Assembly: GCA_964551735.1 (NCBI GenBank)
Contig: CAZKEF010000001.1
Location: 248,001 to 312,000 of the forward strand
Direction of reading: 5' to 3'
Length of the DNA: 64,000 nt
DNA from: DAOUAT01 sp964551735
Lineage (GTDB): Bacteria > Chloroflexota > Anaerolineae > CG2-30-64-16
Shown here: positions 56,555-63,561 of the stretch, piece by piece
Position numbering within the stretch: position 1 is the first letter of the stretch
How the letters are laid out: every line of letters starts with the position of its first letter
Notes under the pieces: generated by a model
Seen by the model: the letters and a program-made list of their open reading frames with translations, nothing else
Databases searched by the model: none
Told to the model about the DNA's origin: nothing
Made by a program: the position numbers and the translations under genes

Positions 56555-58882
56555 TCACGCCCTATACACCTTCACCCGCGTCACGCCCTCGCTGGCAAGG
56601 AGCTGGTTGACGTTCGCGCCGATGACGGATGGGGCGGTGCTGCCGCGGCCCCATTTGATGCGGGTGCGGTGGCCCTGGCCGGGTGGCAGGTAGACCGCGT
56701 TGGGCCAGAGGCCCTCATAAAGGCGGACCACCGCTTGAACCTTGCCCGCGGGCGACTCGACCCAGACACGGTCGTGGTCCTTCAACCCCAGCGGCGCGGC
56801 CGCGCGCGGGCTGAGCTCCACCCAGGTGGCCCACTTCATGTTGGACTGCAGGCCGTAGCTTTCCTGCAGCGTGGGCACCACGCTCCACCACGCCCGCGGC
56901 CGGGTGATCAGGTCCTGCGTCACCAGCAGGAAGGGATACTCGGTCGCCCCCGCGCTCTCGGCCGGCACGGTGAAGCCCGGTAGGGGCGACCCTCCGTGGT
57001 TGCCCTGGTCGCCCTGGCCGTTCACCGCATACATCTCGCGCGAGAAAAAGTCGAACCGGCCATCCTTGGGTGCGTTCAGCCGGTCGCGGCCGACGACGTT
57101 CGCCCAGGCCCGGCTGCCCGGCTGCGCGTGGAAGTAGACCAGCTCCGACCAGACGCCGTTCTCCTGGAACTTGTCCCAGTCGGTGTCAATAGCCGACCGG
57201 CGGTGCTCACAGAGCGCCTTATAGTCGGGGAAAGGCAATGCCTGGGCCACCGGCCCGCCCAACGCGGCCGCCAGCGCCAGCAGCACGTCGCCGGGGTCCC
57301 GCGTGTCGTGCACCGGCGCGACGACCGGTTGCCGCAGCGAGACCCCCGCGTAGCCGACCCCCTCCACGAAGTCGTCGCCCCAGACCTCCAGGAACGTGCT
57401 GGCGGGCAAAATCACATCCGCGTGCGCGGCCGACTCGTCCAGGGTGGAGGCAAAGCTGACCACGAACGGGACCTTGAGCAGCGCCTCGGCCATGGTGCCG
57501 CCCGCAGGCGACTCGTACGCCGGGTTGGTGTTGTACAGGAAGAGCGCGTTCACCGGATAGGGGTCGGCGGACGCCAGGCGGCCGGCCAACGCCTCCGGGG
57601 CCAGCGGCTCAAACGGATTAGCGCCGATGGCATCCAGCCGCCCCTGCGCCAGGGAGGCCGCGGCGGGCAGCGGCGCATCGGGCCACGGCGCAAGGTCGGG
57701 GAACCGTTGCGTCAGCACGCCCCCTTTGGCGTCAATGCTGCCCACCAGGGCATTGAGGGCATTCACGGCCAGCGCCGATGGCAAATCGAGGCCGTCAGGC
57801 TCCAGCGGCAGCAGCGCGACCGCGGGCCGGTTGGTGGCGAACTCGCCGGCCAGGCGGGCGATGTCGGCCGCGGACACGCCGGTGATGAACTCCACGCGGT
57901 CCAGCGGATACCGCTCCAACACCAGCCGCTTGAAGCCCATGTGCGCCACGCCCTGCGCGTCGGTGAAATCCTCGAAGCCGAAGGTGTAGTCCCGGACGAA
58001 ATTGGCGTCGTACAGGCCGCTGTTGATGATCACGTTGGCCATGCCCAGCGCCAGCGCGGCATACGTGCCGGGGCGGATGGGCACCCACTCATCGGCCTTG
58101 ACGCCGGTGAGGGACAGGCGCGGGTGTACGGCGACGAACTTGCCCCGCTGCGGCCGGCCGCGGCGCATGAACGCCACGGCCGCCAGCGCGGTGATGACGT
58201 GCCGGTTGCTTTCCAGCGTGTTGCCGCCGAACGCCATGATGTAGCTGGCGTTGTTCAGGTCGTAGGCTGGGTAGCCGTTGATCCCTTGGGCGAGGAAGGT
58301 CGCCAGCCGTGCCGCGTGCTCGCCCTGGCCTTCCAGGTGGATCGCGTTGGGCGAGCCGTAGTAGGCCATGAAGCGGTCAATGGTCGCGCGCATGGAGCCG
58401 CGGGTGTCGCCGTGCAGGAACGCGACCGTATGCGCCTGGCCGGCCGCGCGCAGCTCAGCCAGCTTGCCGGCCACTAGCGCCAGCGCCTCATCCCACGGCA
58501 CCTCGCGCCAGGTCGCCGAGGGGTCCGCCTTGCTGCCGTTACGCACCCTGGGCCGCTCGATCCGCTCGGGGCTGTAGAGCATCTCCAGCGACGCCTGGGC
58601 CCGCAGGCAGCACACCCCCTGGTTGACCGGATGGATGGCGCTGCCCTCCACCTTGACCGCGCGGCCGTCCGCGACCCGCACCTCCAGGCCGCAGCCGGAG
58701 GGGCAGAGCGCGCAGGCCGTGCGCACCCATTTCTCGTCACCGGCGGCCGCAGCCTGCACGACGCCGCGTGACCTGGACGCCGCGCCGCTATCCAACAGCG
58801 ACCGCGTGCCAGCAGCCGCGGCCACCGTCGCGGCCGTGACGCCGGCCAGTTTGATGAAGCTACGTCGAGAGAGATGGCCCAT
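56555..58882 (-). CDS. Tat-exported molybdopterin oxidoreductase (PsrA/PhsA-like)
   Basis: A 775-residue catalytic-type subunit of the DMSO-reductase/CISM superfamily. The N-terminus has a Tat signal (Arg6-Arg7, 'SRRSFIKLAG'), then a [4Fe-4S] motif Cys57/60/64 and Cys91 ('CALCPSGCGLEV', 'NQGVC'). The pterin-binding domains follow ('MAFGGNTLESNRHVI', 'DEWVPIRPGTYAALALGMANVII', 'NPAYESP', 'DVILPASTFLEVWGDDFVEG') and the C-terminal beta-barrel ('GLKDHDRVWVESPAGKVQA'). At the position where PhsA/PsrA have the Mo-ligating Cys ('fGSPN...C') I see 'YGSPNAIHLEGQGEHA', with no Cys. A repeat at 56980-57018 adds 'GDQGNHGGSPLP'. Together with the next two genes it forms a PsrABC-type complex; the substrate is unknown. 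Confidence 0.85.
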   Translation of the reverse strand: MGHLSRRSFIKLAGVTAATVAAAAGTRSLLDSGAASRSRGVVQAAAAGDEKWVRTACALCPSGCGLEVRVADGRAVKVEGSAIHPVNQGVCCLRAQASLEMLYSPERIERPRVRNGSKADPSATWREVPWDEALALVAGKLAELRAAGQAHTVAFLHGDTRGSMRATIDRFMAYYGSPNAIHLEGQGEHAARLATFLAQGINGYPAYDLNNASYIMAFGGNTLESNRHVITALAAVAFMRRGRPQRGKFVAVHPRLSLTGVKADEWVPIRPGTYAALALGMANVIINSGLYDANFVRDYTFGFEDFTDAQGVAHMGFKRLVLERYPLDRVEFITGVSAADIARLAGEFATNRPAVALLPLEPDGLDLPSALAVNALNALVGSIDAKGGVLTQRFPDLAPWPDAPLPAAASLAQGRLDAIGANPFEPLAPEALAGRLASADPYPVNALFLYNTNPAYESPAGGTMAEALLKVPFVVSFASTLDESAAHADVILPASTFLEVWGDDFVEGVGYAGVSLRQPVVAPVHDTRDPGDVLLALAAALGGPVAQALPFPDYKALCEHRRSAIDTDWDKFQENGVWSELVYFHAQPGSRAWANVVGRDRLNAPKDGRFDFFSREMYAVNGQGDQGNHGGSPLPGFTVPAESAGATEYPFLLVTQDLITRPRAWWSVVPTLQESYGLQSNMKWATWVELSPRAAAPLGLKDHDRVWVESPAGKVQAVVRLYEGLWPNAVYLPPGQGHRTRIKWGRGSTAPSVIGANVNQLLASEGVTRVKVYRA
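56980..57018. repeat. In-frame TAGGGGCGACC element in the molybdoenzyme gene
   Basis: TAGGGGCGACCCTCCGTGG followed by TTGCCCTGGTCGCCCTGG; the TAGGGGC family recurs at 7846, 47025 and 50920. Translated as G-D-Q-G-N-H-G-G-S-P-L-P. Confidence 0.6.
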
Positions 58883-59250
58883 CAGTTCCCCGCATGCATT
58901 CGCAGCCAGGCGCGCATCTGCTCGGCCTGGGCCGGCGGCGCCGACAACGGCTCGGCCGGCTTGACAGCATCGGGCAGCGCCACGAAATCCGCCTCGTTCA
59001 CCTTCAGCCGCACGCCCAGCAGCGCCAGCGCCTCGTTCAAGGCCGGCACCGTGCCCGGCCGGCCGCCCCCCACCCACGCCTGGCCGCGCGGGGTGCGCAG
59101 CCCGCCGCCCGAGGGGCTGATGTGGCACGACGCGCACGGCTCCCCGGTCTGCGTGGAGTATTCGGGCAGCGCGCCGGTGGGTTGGCTGGCAAGCAATAAC
59201 GCTGCCACGGTGATTATGGCAAGTAAAACAACCAGTGCTCCACGTCTCAC
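58882..59250 (-). CDS. Small exported monoheme cytochrome c
   Basis: A 122-residue protein with a Sec signal (VVLLAIITVAALLLA) and one heme site C-A-S-C-H (Cys39-His43), followed by a Gly/Pro-rich segment and a helix. It would be a periplasmic electron carrier for the molybdoenzyme; the genes share the base A of TGATG, i.e. are translationally coupled. Possible distal heme ligands are the Met residues near the end (EQMRAWLRMHAGN). No named family recognised. The heme site and surroundings (EPCASCHISPSGGGLRTPRG) resemble the first part of multiheme subunits but only one site is present. Confidence 0.8.
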   Translation of the reverse strand: MRRGALVVLLAIITVAALLLASQPTGALPEYSTQTGEPCASCHISPSGGGLRTPRGQAWVGGGRPGTVPALNEALALLGVRLKVNEADFVALPDAVKPAEPLSAPPAQAEQMRAWLRMHAGN

Positions 59251-59295
59251 GGTCTTTGCTCCCGAATAATCCTATTGCAAATACCCTCGGTCTCT

Positions 59296-59612
59296 GAATG
59301 TCATCCTGAGCGGGTCTACGACGAAACTTCAGCAACCACTCAAAGCCAGCGAAGGATCTCCGCTCTGACCAAAGGCGAAGGGTCTCTCGTTAGTTACGCT
59401 GAGATCCTTCGCTGGGGGCTCACCGAAACTGACCTTGAGTGGTTAACCCGCTCAGTGCTCCGTTAAGTTGGATTCTGTCATGCTGAGGCCGAATCCCTGA
59501 CCGCCAGTGCCCAGCAAAAGTGATCAGGCCGAAGCATCTCTGCGGCCCGGACGAGACTCTTCGCTGGCTTTGAGCTGTCACTCGCTTTGAGCCGTAGACC
59601 CGCTCAGAGTGA
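59296..59612. repeat. Two adjacent palindromic repeat elements
   Basis: The 446-base spacer 59251-59696 holds no gene. One element runs from GTCATCCTGAGCGGGTC to ACCCGCTCAGTGCTCC (about 59298-59460), a second from GTCATGCTGAGGCCGAATCC to GACCCGCTCAGAGTGACA (about 59477-59613), with GAAGGATCTC and GACTCTTCGCTGG cores. Short GCAGTACGCAGCACGCAATA units follow to 59696. Confidence 0.85.
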
Positions 59613-59696
59613 CAAAAACTAACCTAACAGAGCACTCAGGATGACATCGGAACGCTTTCTCTCACGCACCACGCAGTACGCAGCACGCAATACGCC

Positions 59697-60158
59697 TCAC
59701 GCCTCTTCCCCTACCACCACCGTCTCCCCATCCACCCGCACCGCGAACTGCTCCAGCGGCAGGGGCGGCGGGCCGGCCAGCACCTCGCCGAACTGATCGA
59801 AGCGGCCGTCGTGACACGGGCAGTAGAACTCTTTAGCGCCGGCCTGCCAGCTCACGAGACAACCCAGGTGCGTGCAGACCAGCGAAAAGCAGCGGATGCT
59901 CTCCGGGGTGCGCACCACCAGGGCCGGCGTCGCCCCATAGGTGATCGGCCGCGTGCCGCCCACCGGCAGCTCGGCCAGCGGGAACGTCACCGGTTTGGCC
60001 TCGGCGGCCGAGGCGCGGGGGAACACCACCGATTGCACCGCCGTCCCGGCCCACGCCGCGCCTACCGCCGCCATCCCCGCCAGGATTAGCTGGCGGCGGG
60101 AGACAAAAGCCGACGGGACAGATTGGTCCTTCGTCTTTCGTCCTTCGTCCTTCGTCAT
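59697..60158 (-). CDS. Tat-exported Rieske [2Fe-2S] protein
   Basis: A 153-residue Rieske protein: cluster ligands Cys95, His97, Cys113 and His116 in 'CTHLGC' and 'CPCHDG', with Cys100 and Cys115 able to form the usual disulfide. The N-terminus carries a Tat signal/anchor (Arg21-Arg22, 'RRQLILAGMAAVGAAWAG'). No cytochrome b/c1 genes are near, so it is not part of an ordinary bc1 or QcrABC operon; its place between DsrJ-like and the molybdoenzyme cytochrome suggests a role in this redox complex. The first twelve residues (MTKDEGRKTKDQ) are encoded by a GAAGGAC repeat. The start overlaps the stop of the DsrJ-like gene. Confidence 0.88.
   Translation of the reverse strand: MTKDEGRKTKDQSVPSAFVSRRQLILAGMAAVGAAWAGTAVQSVVFPRASAAEAKPVTFPLAELPVGGTRPITYGATPALVVRTPESIRCFSLVCTHLGCLVSWQAGAKEFYCPCHDGRFDQFGEVLAGPPPLPLEQFAVRVDGETVVVGEEA
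60125..60158. repeat. TCCTTCG tandem units at the Rieske start
   Basis: Five units of TCCTTCG/TCTTTCG in a row, read on the minus strand as the first residues of the Rieske protein. Confidence 0.6.
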
Positions 60159-60460
60159 TCCCCCGTCTCCGCAATCGGATCAACCCCCACATACCCGTGG
60201 CAGTTGTTGCAGCTTTTCTCCGGCTCATGGCAGGAGAGACAATCGTCCTGCGCCAGGTCGCCGCGATTGACCATGTCCATGTGATGGGTCTGCCACCAGT
60301 CCAGCGGGCTGTGGTACTCCGGCGCGGGGTACTGCGCGCCGATCCGCACCGCCAGCGGGCCCGCGCCATCCTTCACCGGCTTCTCGGCCCAGGATGGATA
60401 GAAGCCGACGACCAGTAAAACGATAACCAGAACAGCGATGATGAGAAACGCTTTGCGCAT
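60155..60460 (-). CDS. dsrJ: DsrJ-like membrane-anchored diheme cytochrome c
   Basis: A 101-residue protein with a signal-anchor helix (AFLIIAVLVIVLLVVGF) and two heme sites, CLSCH (74-78) and CNNCH (84-88). DsrJ of the DsrMKJOP complex has three hemes; this shorter protein has two, but keeps the gene position directly after dsrK. Several His and Met (THHMDMVNRGD) before the first heme site could be axial ligands. It would pass electrons on the outer side of the membrane. The ATG at 60460 was chosen by the anchor helix; the frame upstream (to 60547) is repeat-derived. The stop overlaps the Rieske start. Confidence 0.75.
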   Translation of the reverse strand: MRKAFLIIAVLVIVLLVVGFYPSWAEKPVKDGAGPLAVRIGAQYPAPEYHSPLDWWQTHHMDMVNRGDLAQDDCLSCHEPEKSCNNCHGYVGVDPIAETGE

Positions 60461-60548
60461 GTGACATTCTCGTGTTGCGTGGTGCGTGATCCGTGAATTC
60501 CCGCGTTTCCCCGTACCCCTCGTGTCCTTTGTTTCCTTGTTCCCCAAC

Positions 60549-61997
60549 CTACAACTTCAACGCGTTCCCCAACAACTGCACCACCCCGCCCACCTCGGTT
60601 GGCACGCCCCAATAGTGCATGGACTCGGGCAGTTGGGCCTTGCAGATGGCGCAGACGGTCGCCAGGAAGTTGGCGCCGGTGTGCTTGACCGCCAGCGCGC
60701 GCGGCTTGCCGCCGGCCATGCGGATGGGCATGATCTCGTCGGTGAGCAGGCCGTTGCCCGCGCCGCAGCAGAAGGTCTTCTCGCGGATCGTGTCCGCGGG
60801 CATCTCGACGAAGCGGTTGCAGCAGGCCCGGATGATCGCGCGCGGCTCTTCGATGAGCTGGCCCGCGCGGGCTGAGTTGCAGGGGTCGTGATAGGTGACG
60901 AGATACGGGTCGTTGGCGCTCTTGTCAATCCGGCCGTTCAGCGCGCCCCGGCGCAGCATGTCCACCGTGAACTGGCTGATGTGGTACGGGTAGGGCGGAT
61001 CCCACGCATCCATCGGGCCGGAGAGCGCGGGCGTGAAGATGCCGGCGCGCCAGGCGTGGCCGCACTCGCCCCAGATGATCGTCTTCACCCGCAACATGCG
61101 CGCGGCTTCGAGGATGCGGTTGTTGACCTTCTTCATGTTGGCGAAGTTCAGGAAGAGGCCGAAGTTGCCGCCCTCGTTGCAGTAGGTGCTGGTGGTCCAA
61201 CTGATGCCCAGCACGTGGAACAGCTTGGCGTAGCCGATCATGGTGTCGGTGTTGGCGAAGTTGTCGGCCGAGGGCGGCACCAGCAGCACCTCCGCGCCCT
61301 GCACATCCACCGGGAACTTGATCGGCACGCCGGTGATCTCCTGCAGATCCTCTTCCAGGAACTCACAATTGTCCTTCCAGGCTGCCGGCGGGATGCCCAG
61401 GTTGTTGCCCGTCTCGTAGACCTTTGCCACCACCTCGGTGACGTACTTGGTGCTGACGCCGATCTCGGCCATGATCTCGCGCGCGGCGATGGTGATCTCG
61501 GCGGTGTCAATGCCGTAGGGGCAGAAGACCGAACAGCGGCGGCACTCGGAGCACTGGTAGAAATAGGTGTACCAGAGCGCCAGCATCTCTTCGTCGAGAT
61601 CGGCCGCGTTGGCGACCTGGGGCATGAACCGGCCCATAGGGGTGAAGTAGCGGCGGTAAACCGCGCGCAGCAGCTCGGCGCGGGCCACGGGCATGTTGTG
61701 CGGATCGCCCGTGCCCAGGTAGAACTGGCACTTGTCCGCGCACGCGCCGCAGCGCACGCAGATGTCCATAAAGACTCGCAGCGCCTTGTTGCGCTCCAAC
61801 AGTTCGCCCAGTTTTGCCACCCCCCGCGCCTGCCAATCGGGCACGCGCTCGGTCGGCAGGTCAATGGCGCGAGTGTCTCTCGGTTTGCTATACCAGCATT
61901 TGACATCGGCCGATGCGCGTTCGCGGATATCGGGCGGCCTCAAGACGCCGTTGATGGCCGGGTCTTTGATGATCGGGGTTTCGTCGAACTTTGCCAT
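60549..61997 (-). CDS. dsrK: DsrK, catalytic HdrD-like subunit of the Dsr membrane complex
   Basis: A 482-residue cytosolic iron-sulfur protein. Two [4Fe-4S] sites: Cys80/83/86/90 ('CVRCGACADKC') and Cys148/151/154/158 ('CSECRRCSVFCPYG'). The CCG-type residues 'WGECGHAWR', 'YHDPCNSAR', 'FCCGAGNG' and 'CAICKAQL' would bind the noncubane or special catalytic cluster that reduces the DsrC trisulfide. It lies 14 bases after dsrM and directly before dsrJ. Compared with the copy at 47478-49094 it matches true DsrK better in the region 'CNEGGNFGLFLNFANMKKVNNRILEAA'. Confidence 0.93.
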   Translation of the reverse strand: MAKFDETPIIKDPAINGVLRPPDIRERASADVKCWYSKPRDTRAIDLPTERVPDWQARGVAKLGELLERNKALRVFMDICVRCGACADKCQFYLGTGDPHNMPVARAELLRAVYRRYFTPMGRFMPQVANAADLDEEMLALWYTYFYQCSECRRCSVFCPYGIDTAEITIAAREIMAEIGVSTKYVTEVVAKVYETGNNLGIPPAAWKDNCEFLEEDLQEITGVPIKFPVDVQGAEVLLVPPSADNFANTDTMIGYAKLFHVLGISWTTSTYCNEGGNFGLFLNFANMKKVNNRILEAARMLRVKTIIWGECGHAWRAGIFTPALSGPMDAWDPPYPYHISQFTVDMLRRGALNGRIDKSANDPYLVTYHDPCNSARAGQLIEEPRAIIRACCNRFVEMPADTIREKTFCCGAGNGLLTDEIMPIRMAGGKPRALAVKHTGANFLATVCAICKAQLPESMHYWGVPTEVGGVVQLLGNALKL

Positions 61998-62011
61998 GCG
62001 CCCAATACCTA

Positions 62012-62731
62012 TTATTTTCGCGGTTTCTGCACGTCAAACGGCTGGTTCCGCGTCGGGCTGAAGAAGATGCCGCCGGCATGGAGCAGCTTGCTGAACGGGA
62101 AGTAAAGCATCAACAGCGCCACCAACAGGAAATGCACCAGGAAGAGCGGGTGTTGCGGCGGCGCGACGGGCCGCAGCGTCAGCAGACCCAGGGTGAACGC
62201 CTTGACATCCACCAGGTTGACGTGCAGCCAATACTTCACCAGGATGCCGGTGGCCGCGATCAAGCCGACGAGGGCCAGGGCCAAATAGTCGGGCAGTCCC
62301 GAAACATACAGCGTCCGGGGCAACGCCAGCCGCCGCCAAAACAGGAACAGCGCGGCCAGCCCGAAGATGTAGCCCGCCCACAGGGCCACCGGCGACATCG
62401 CCACGGACAGGCCGGGCACCGGGTAGGTGAAATAACGCAAATGGCGGAGCAGGATCACCCACAGCGCGGCATGGAAGAGCCACGCGCCGGCCCACAACGC
62501 CTTATCGGCCTTAAACAGCGCGGGAAAGATCAGCACATCGCCGGCCACCCGCAGCACCGCGCCCTCATCGGTGGTCGGCGCGGGCGTCACGGCCGCGGGA
62601 TACGGCATCGGCGCGCGCAGATAGCCGACCAGCCGCAAGAGCAGGCCCAGCACGAACGCGATGCCCGCGAAGTAGCTCAGGCCGACAACGAAGGTCGCGA
62701 AAAGGGTCCAAAGTGCGGCGGGAGTGGACAC
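62012..62731 (-). CDS. dsrM: DsrM, membrane cytochrome b of the Dsr complex
   Basis: A protein of about 239 residues with five to six hydrophobic helices ('LWTLFATFVVGLSYFAGIAFVLGLLLRLVGYL', 'AGAWLFHAALWVILLRHLRYF', 'LWAGYIFGLAALFLFWRRL', 'DYLALALVGLIAATGILVKYW', 'HPLFLVHFLLVALLMLYFPFSKLLHAGGIFFSPTRNQP'). The last motif is characteristic of DsrM/NarI-type cytochromes that oxidise menaquinol and feed DsrK. The GTG at 62731 has CGGAG 7 bases upstream; the GTG at 62752 lies in repeat sequence. It is 103 bases after dsrC. Confidence 0.9.
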   Translation of the reverse strand: MSTPAALWTLFATFVVGLSYFAGIAFVLGLLLRLVGYLRAPMPYPAAVTPAPTTDEGAVLRVAGDVLIFPALFKADKALWAGAWLFHAALWVILLRHLRYFTYPVPGLSVAMSPVALWAGYIFGLAALFLFWRRLALPRTLYVSGLPDYLALALVGLIAATGILVKYWLHVNLVDVKAFTLGLLTLRPVAPPQHPLFLVHFLLVALLMLYFPFSKLLHAGGIFFSPTRNQPFDVQKPRK

Positions 62732-62739
62732 GGGGCGCT

Positions 62740-62828
62740 CCGTGGTGCGCACTGCGTACTGCGTACTATATAATGCGTGCTGGACATCCGGTCACGATAC
62801 GCAATACGTAATACGCAATACGCAACAT
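62740..62828. repeat. GCGTACT/GCAATAC array between dsrC and dsrM
   Basis: GTGCGCACTGCGTACTGCGT and later ATACGCAATACGTAATACGC, the 7-base family also seen inside cbiA. The dsrC-dsrM spacer is almost entirely repeat. Confidence 0.8.
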
Positions 62829-62833
62829 CCGGC

Positions 62834-63151
62834 TTACACGCAGCCCGTAGGCTTCGGCAACCCGGCAATCTTACAAGCGCCTTTGGCCGGGCCGCTGGGG
62901 AACATGTCGTAGATCTCCTTCAGCGGGAACCCGGTTTCCTTGCACAGCTTGCGGATCATCGGCGCGATGCCGAACTGCTGATAGTAGTTGCGCAGGTAGT
63001 TGACCACCTTCCAGTGGTTCTCGGTCAGCTCCGGCACGTCCTCGGTGGTGGCGATGGCCGCGGCAAGCTCCGGCGTCCACATCTCGGGCGACTGGATGAA
63101 GCCGTCCTCGTCCACATCAACTTCCAGGCCGCAAATGTTCACGATAGGCAT
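62834..63151 (-). CDS. dsrC: DsrC, sulfur-carrier substrate protein
   Basis: A 105-residue DsrC with both essential cysteines of the flexible C-terminal arm: Cys93 and Cys104, exactly ten residues apart ('GACKIAGLPKPTGCV'). This distinguishes true DsrC, which forms a trisulfide on DsrAB that DsrMK reduces, from TusE, which has one cysteine. The core 'FIQSPEMWTPELAAAIATTEDVPELTENHWKVVNYLRNYYQQFGIAPMIRKL' is typical. The ATG has AGGAGGC 5-6 bases upstream. It is in the cluster order dsrB-dsrD-dsrC-dsrM. Confidence 0.95.
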   Translation of the reverse strand: MPIVNICGLEVDVDEDGFIQSPEMWTPELAAAIATTEDVPELTENHWKVVNYLRNYYQQFGIAPMIRKLCKETGFPLKEIYDMFPSGPAKGACKIAGLPKPTGCV

Positions 63152-63163
63152 ATTGCCTCCTTG

Positions 63164-63232
63164 ATGATGACCGCCGACCGATGACCGTTGACCGCAGACC
63201 GTCGTTCGTCATCGGTCGTCCGTCGCCGGTCG
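63164..63232. repeat. GACCGATGACCGTTGACCGC array between dsrD and dsrC
   Basis: GACCG and CGGTC units run in both orientations, so the spacer can fold back. Same family at 63450-63560 and 5332-5372. Confidence 0.75.
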
Positions 63233-63233
63233 G

Positions 63234-63434
63234 TTATTCCGTCCCCAGCTTGATGAACGTCGCGCCGCCAAACGACTCGAACTCCAGCACGCCCTCGTTG
63301 ACCATCTCGCTGATCGCGGCCTTGACGACGCGATTCTCCAGCCCCAGGCCTGCTGCGATCTCGCGCGCGCCGATCTTCTTTTTGCTGTTCTTGATGTACT
63401 CGATGATCTTGGATTTCAGTTCGTCATCTGGCAT
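63234..63434 (-). CDS. dsrD: DsrD, winged-helix regulator/activator of dissimilatory sulfite reductase
   Basis: A 66-residue winged-helix protein ('LKSKIIEYIKNSKKKIGAREIAAGLGLENRVVKAAISEMVNEGVLEFESFGGATFIKLG'), matching DsrD of sulfate reducers in length and helix-turn-helix layout. DsrD is largely restricted to reductive dsr clusters and binds DsrAB, stimulating sulfite reduction. Here it sits directly after dsrB, the usual place. The ATG has AGGAGGA 5-6 bases upstream. Confidence 0.93.
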   Translation of the reverse strand: MPDDELKSKIIEYIKNSKKKIGAREIAAGLGLENRVVKAAISEMVNEGVLEFESFGGATFIKLGTE

Positions 63435-63449
63435 GTTGTCCTCCTAATT

Positions 63450-63560
63450 TGACCGCTGACTGTGGGCCGCCGACTGTTGACCGTGGACGGACGACCGTTG
63501 ACCGCAGATTGACCGTCATCCGTCGTCGGTCGTCATCGGTCGTCGGTCATCCGTCGTCCC
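63450..63560. repeat. GACCG/CGGTC array between dsrB and dsrD
   Basis: About fifteen 7-8-base units such as GACCGTTGACCGCAGATTG and CGTCGTCGGTCGTCATCG fill the spacer. Confidence 0.75.
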
Positions 63561-63561
63561 A

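Noticed and set aside
56996..58477. A 493-codon plus-strand frame opposite the molybdoenzyme gene
   Set aside because: Gly/Arg/His-rich shadow with no motifs; the minus strand encodes a complete molybdopterin oxidoreductase.
59697..60158. Part of a cytochrome bc1 or b6f operon (Rieske)
   Set aside because: No cytochrome b or c1 genes flank it; the neighbours are dsrJ-like and a molybdoenzyme cytochrome.
63450..63560. CRISPR or iteron-type origin in the dsrB-dsrD spacer
   Set aside because: Units are short, in both orientations, with no spacers or replication initiator gene; the same array type is dispersed elsewhere.
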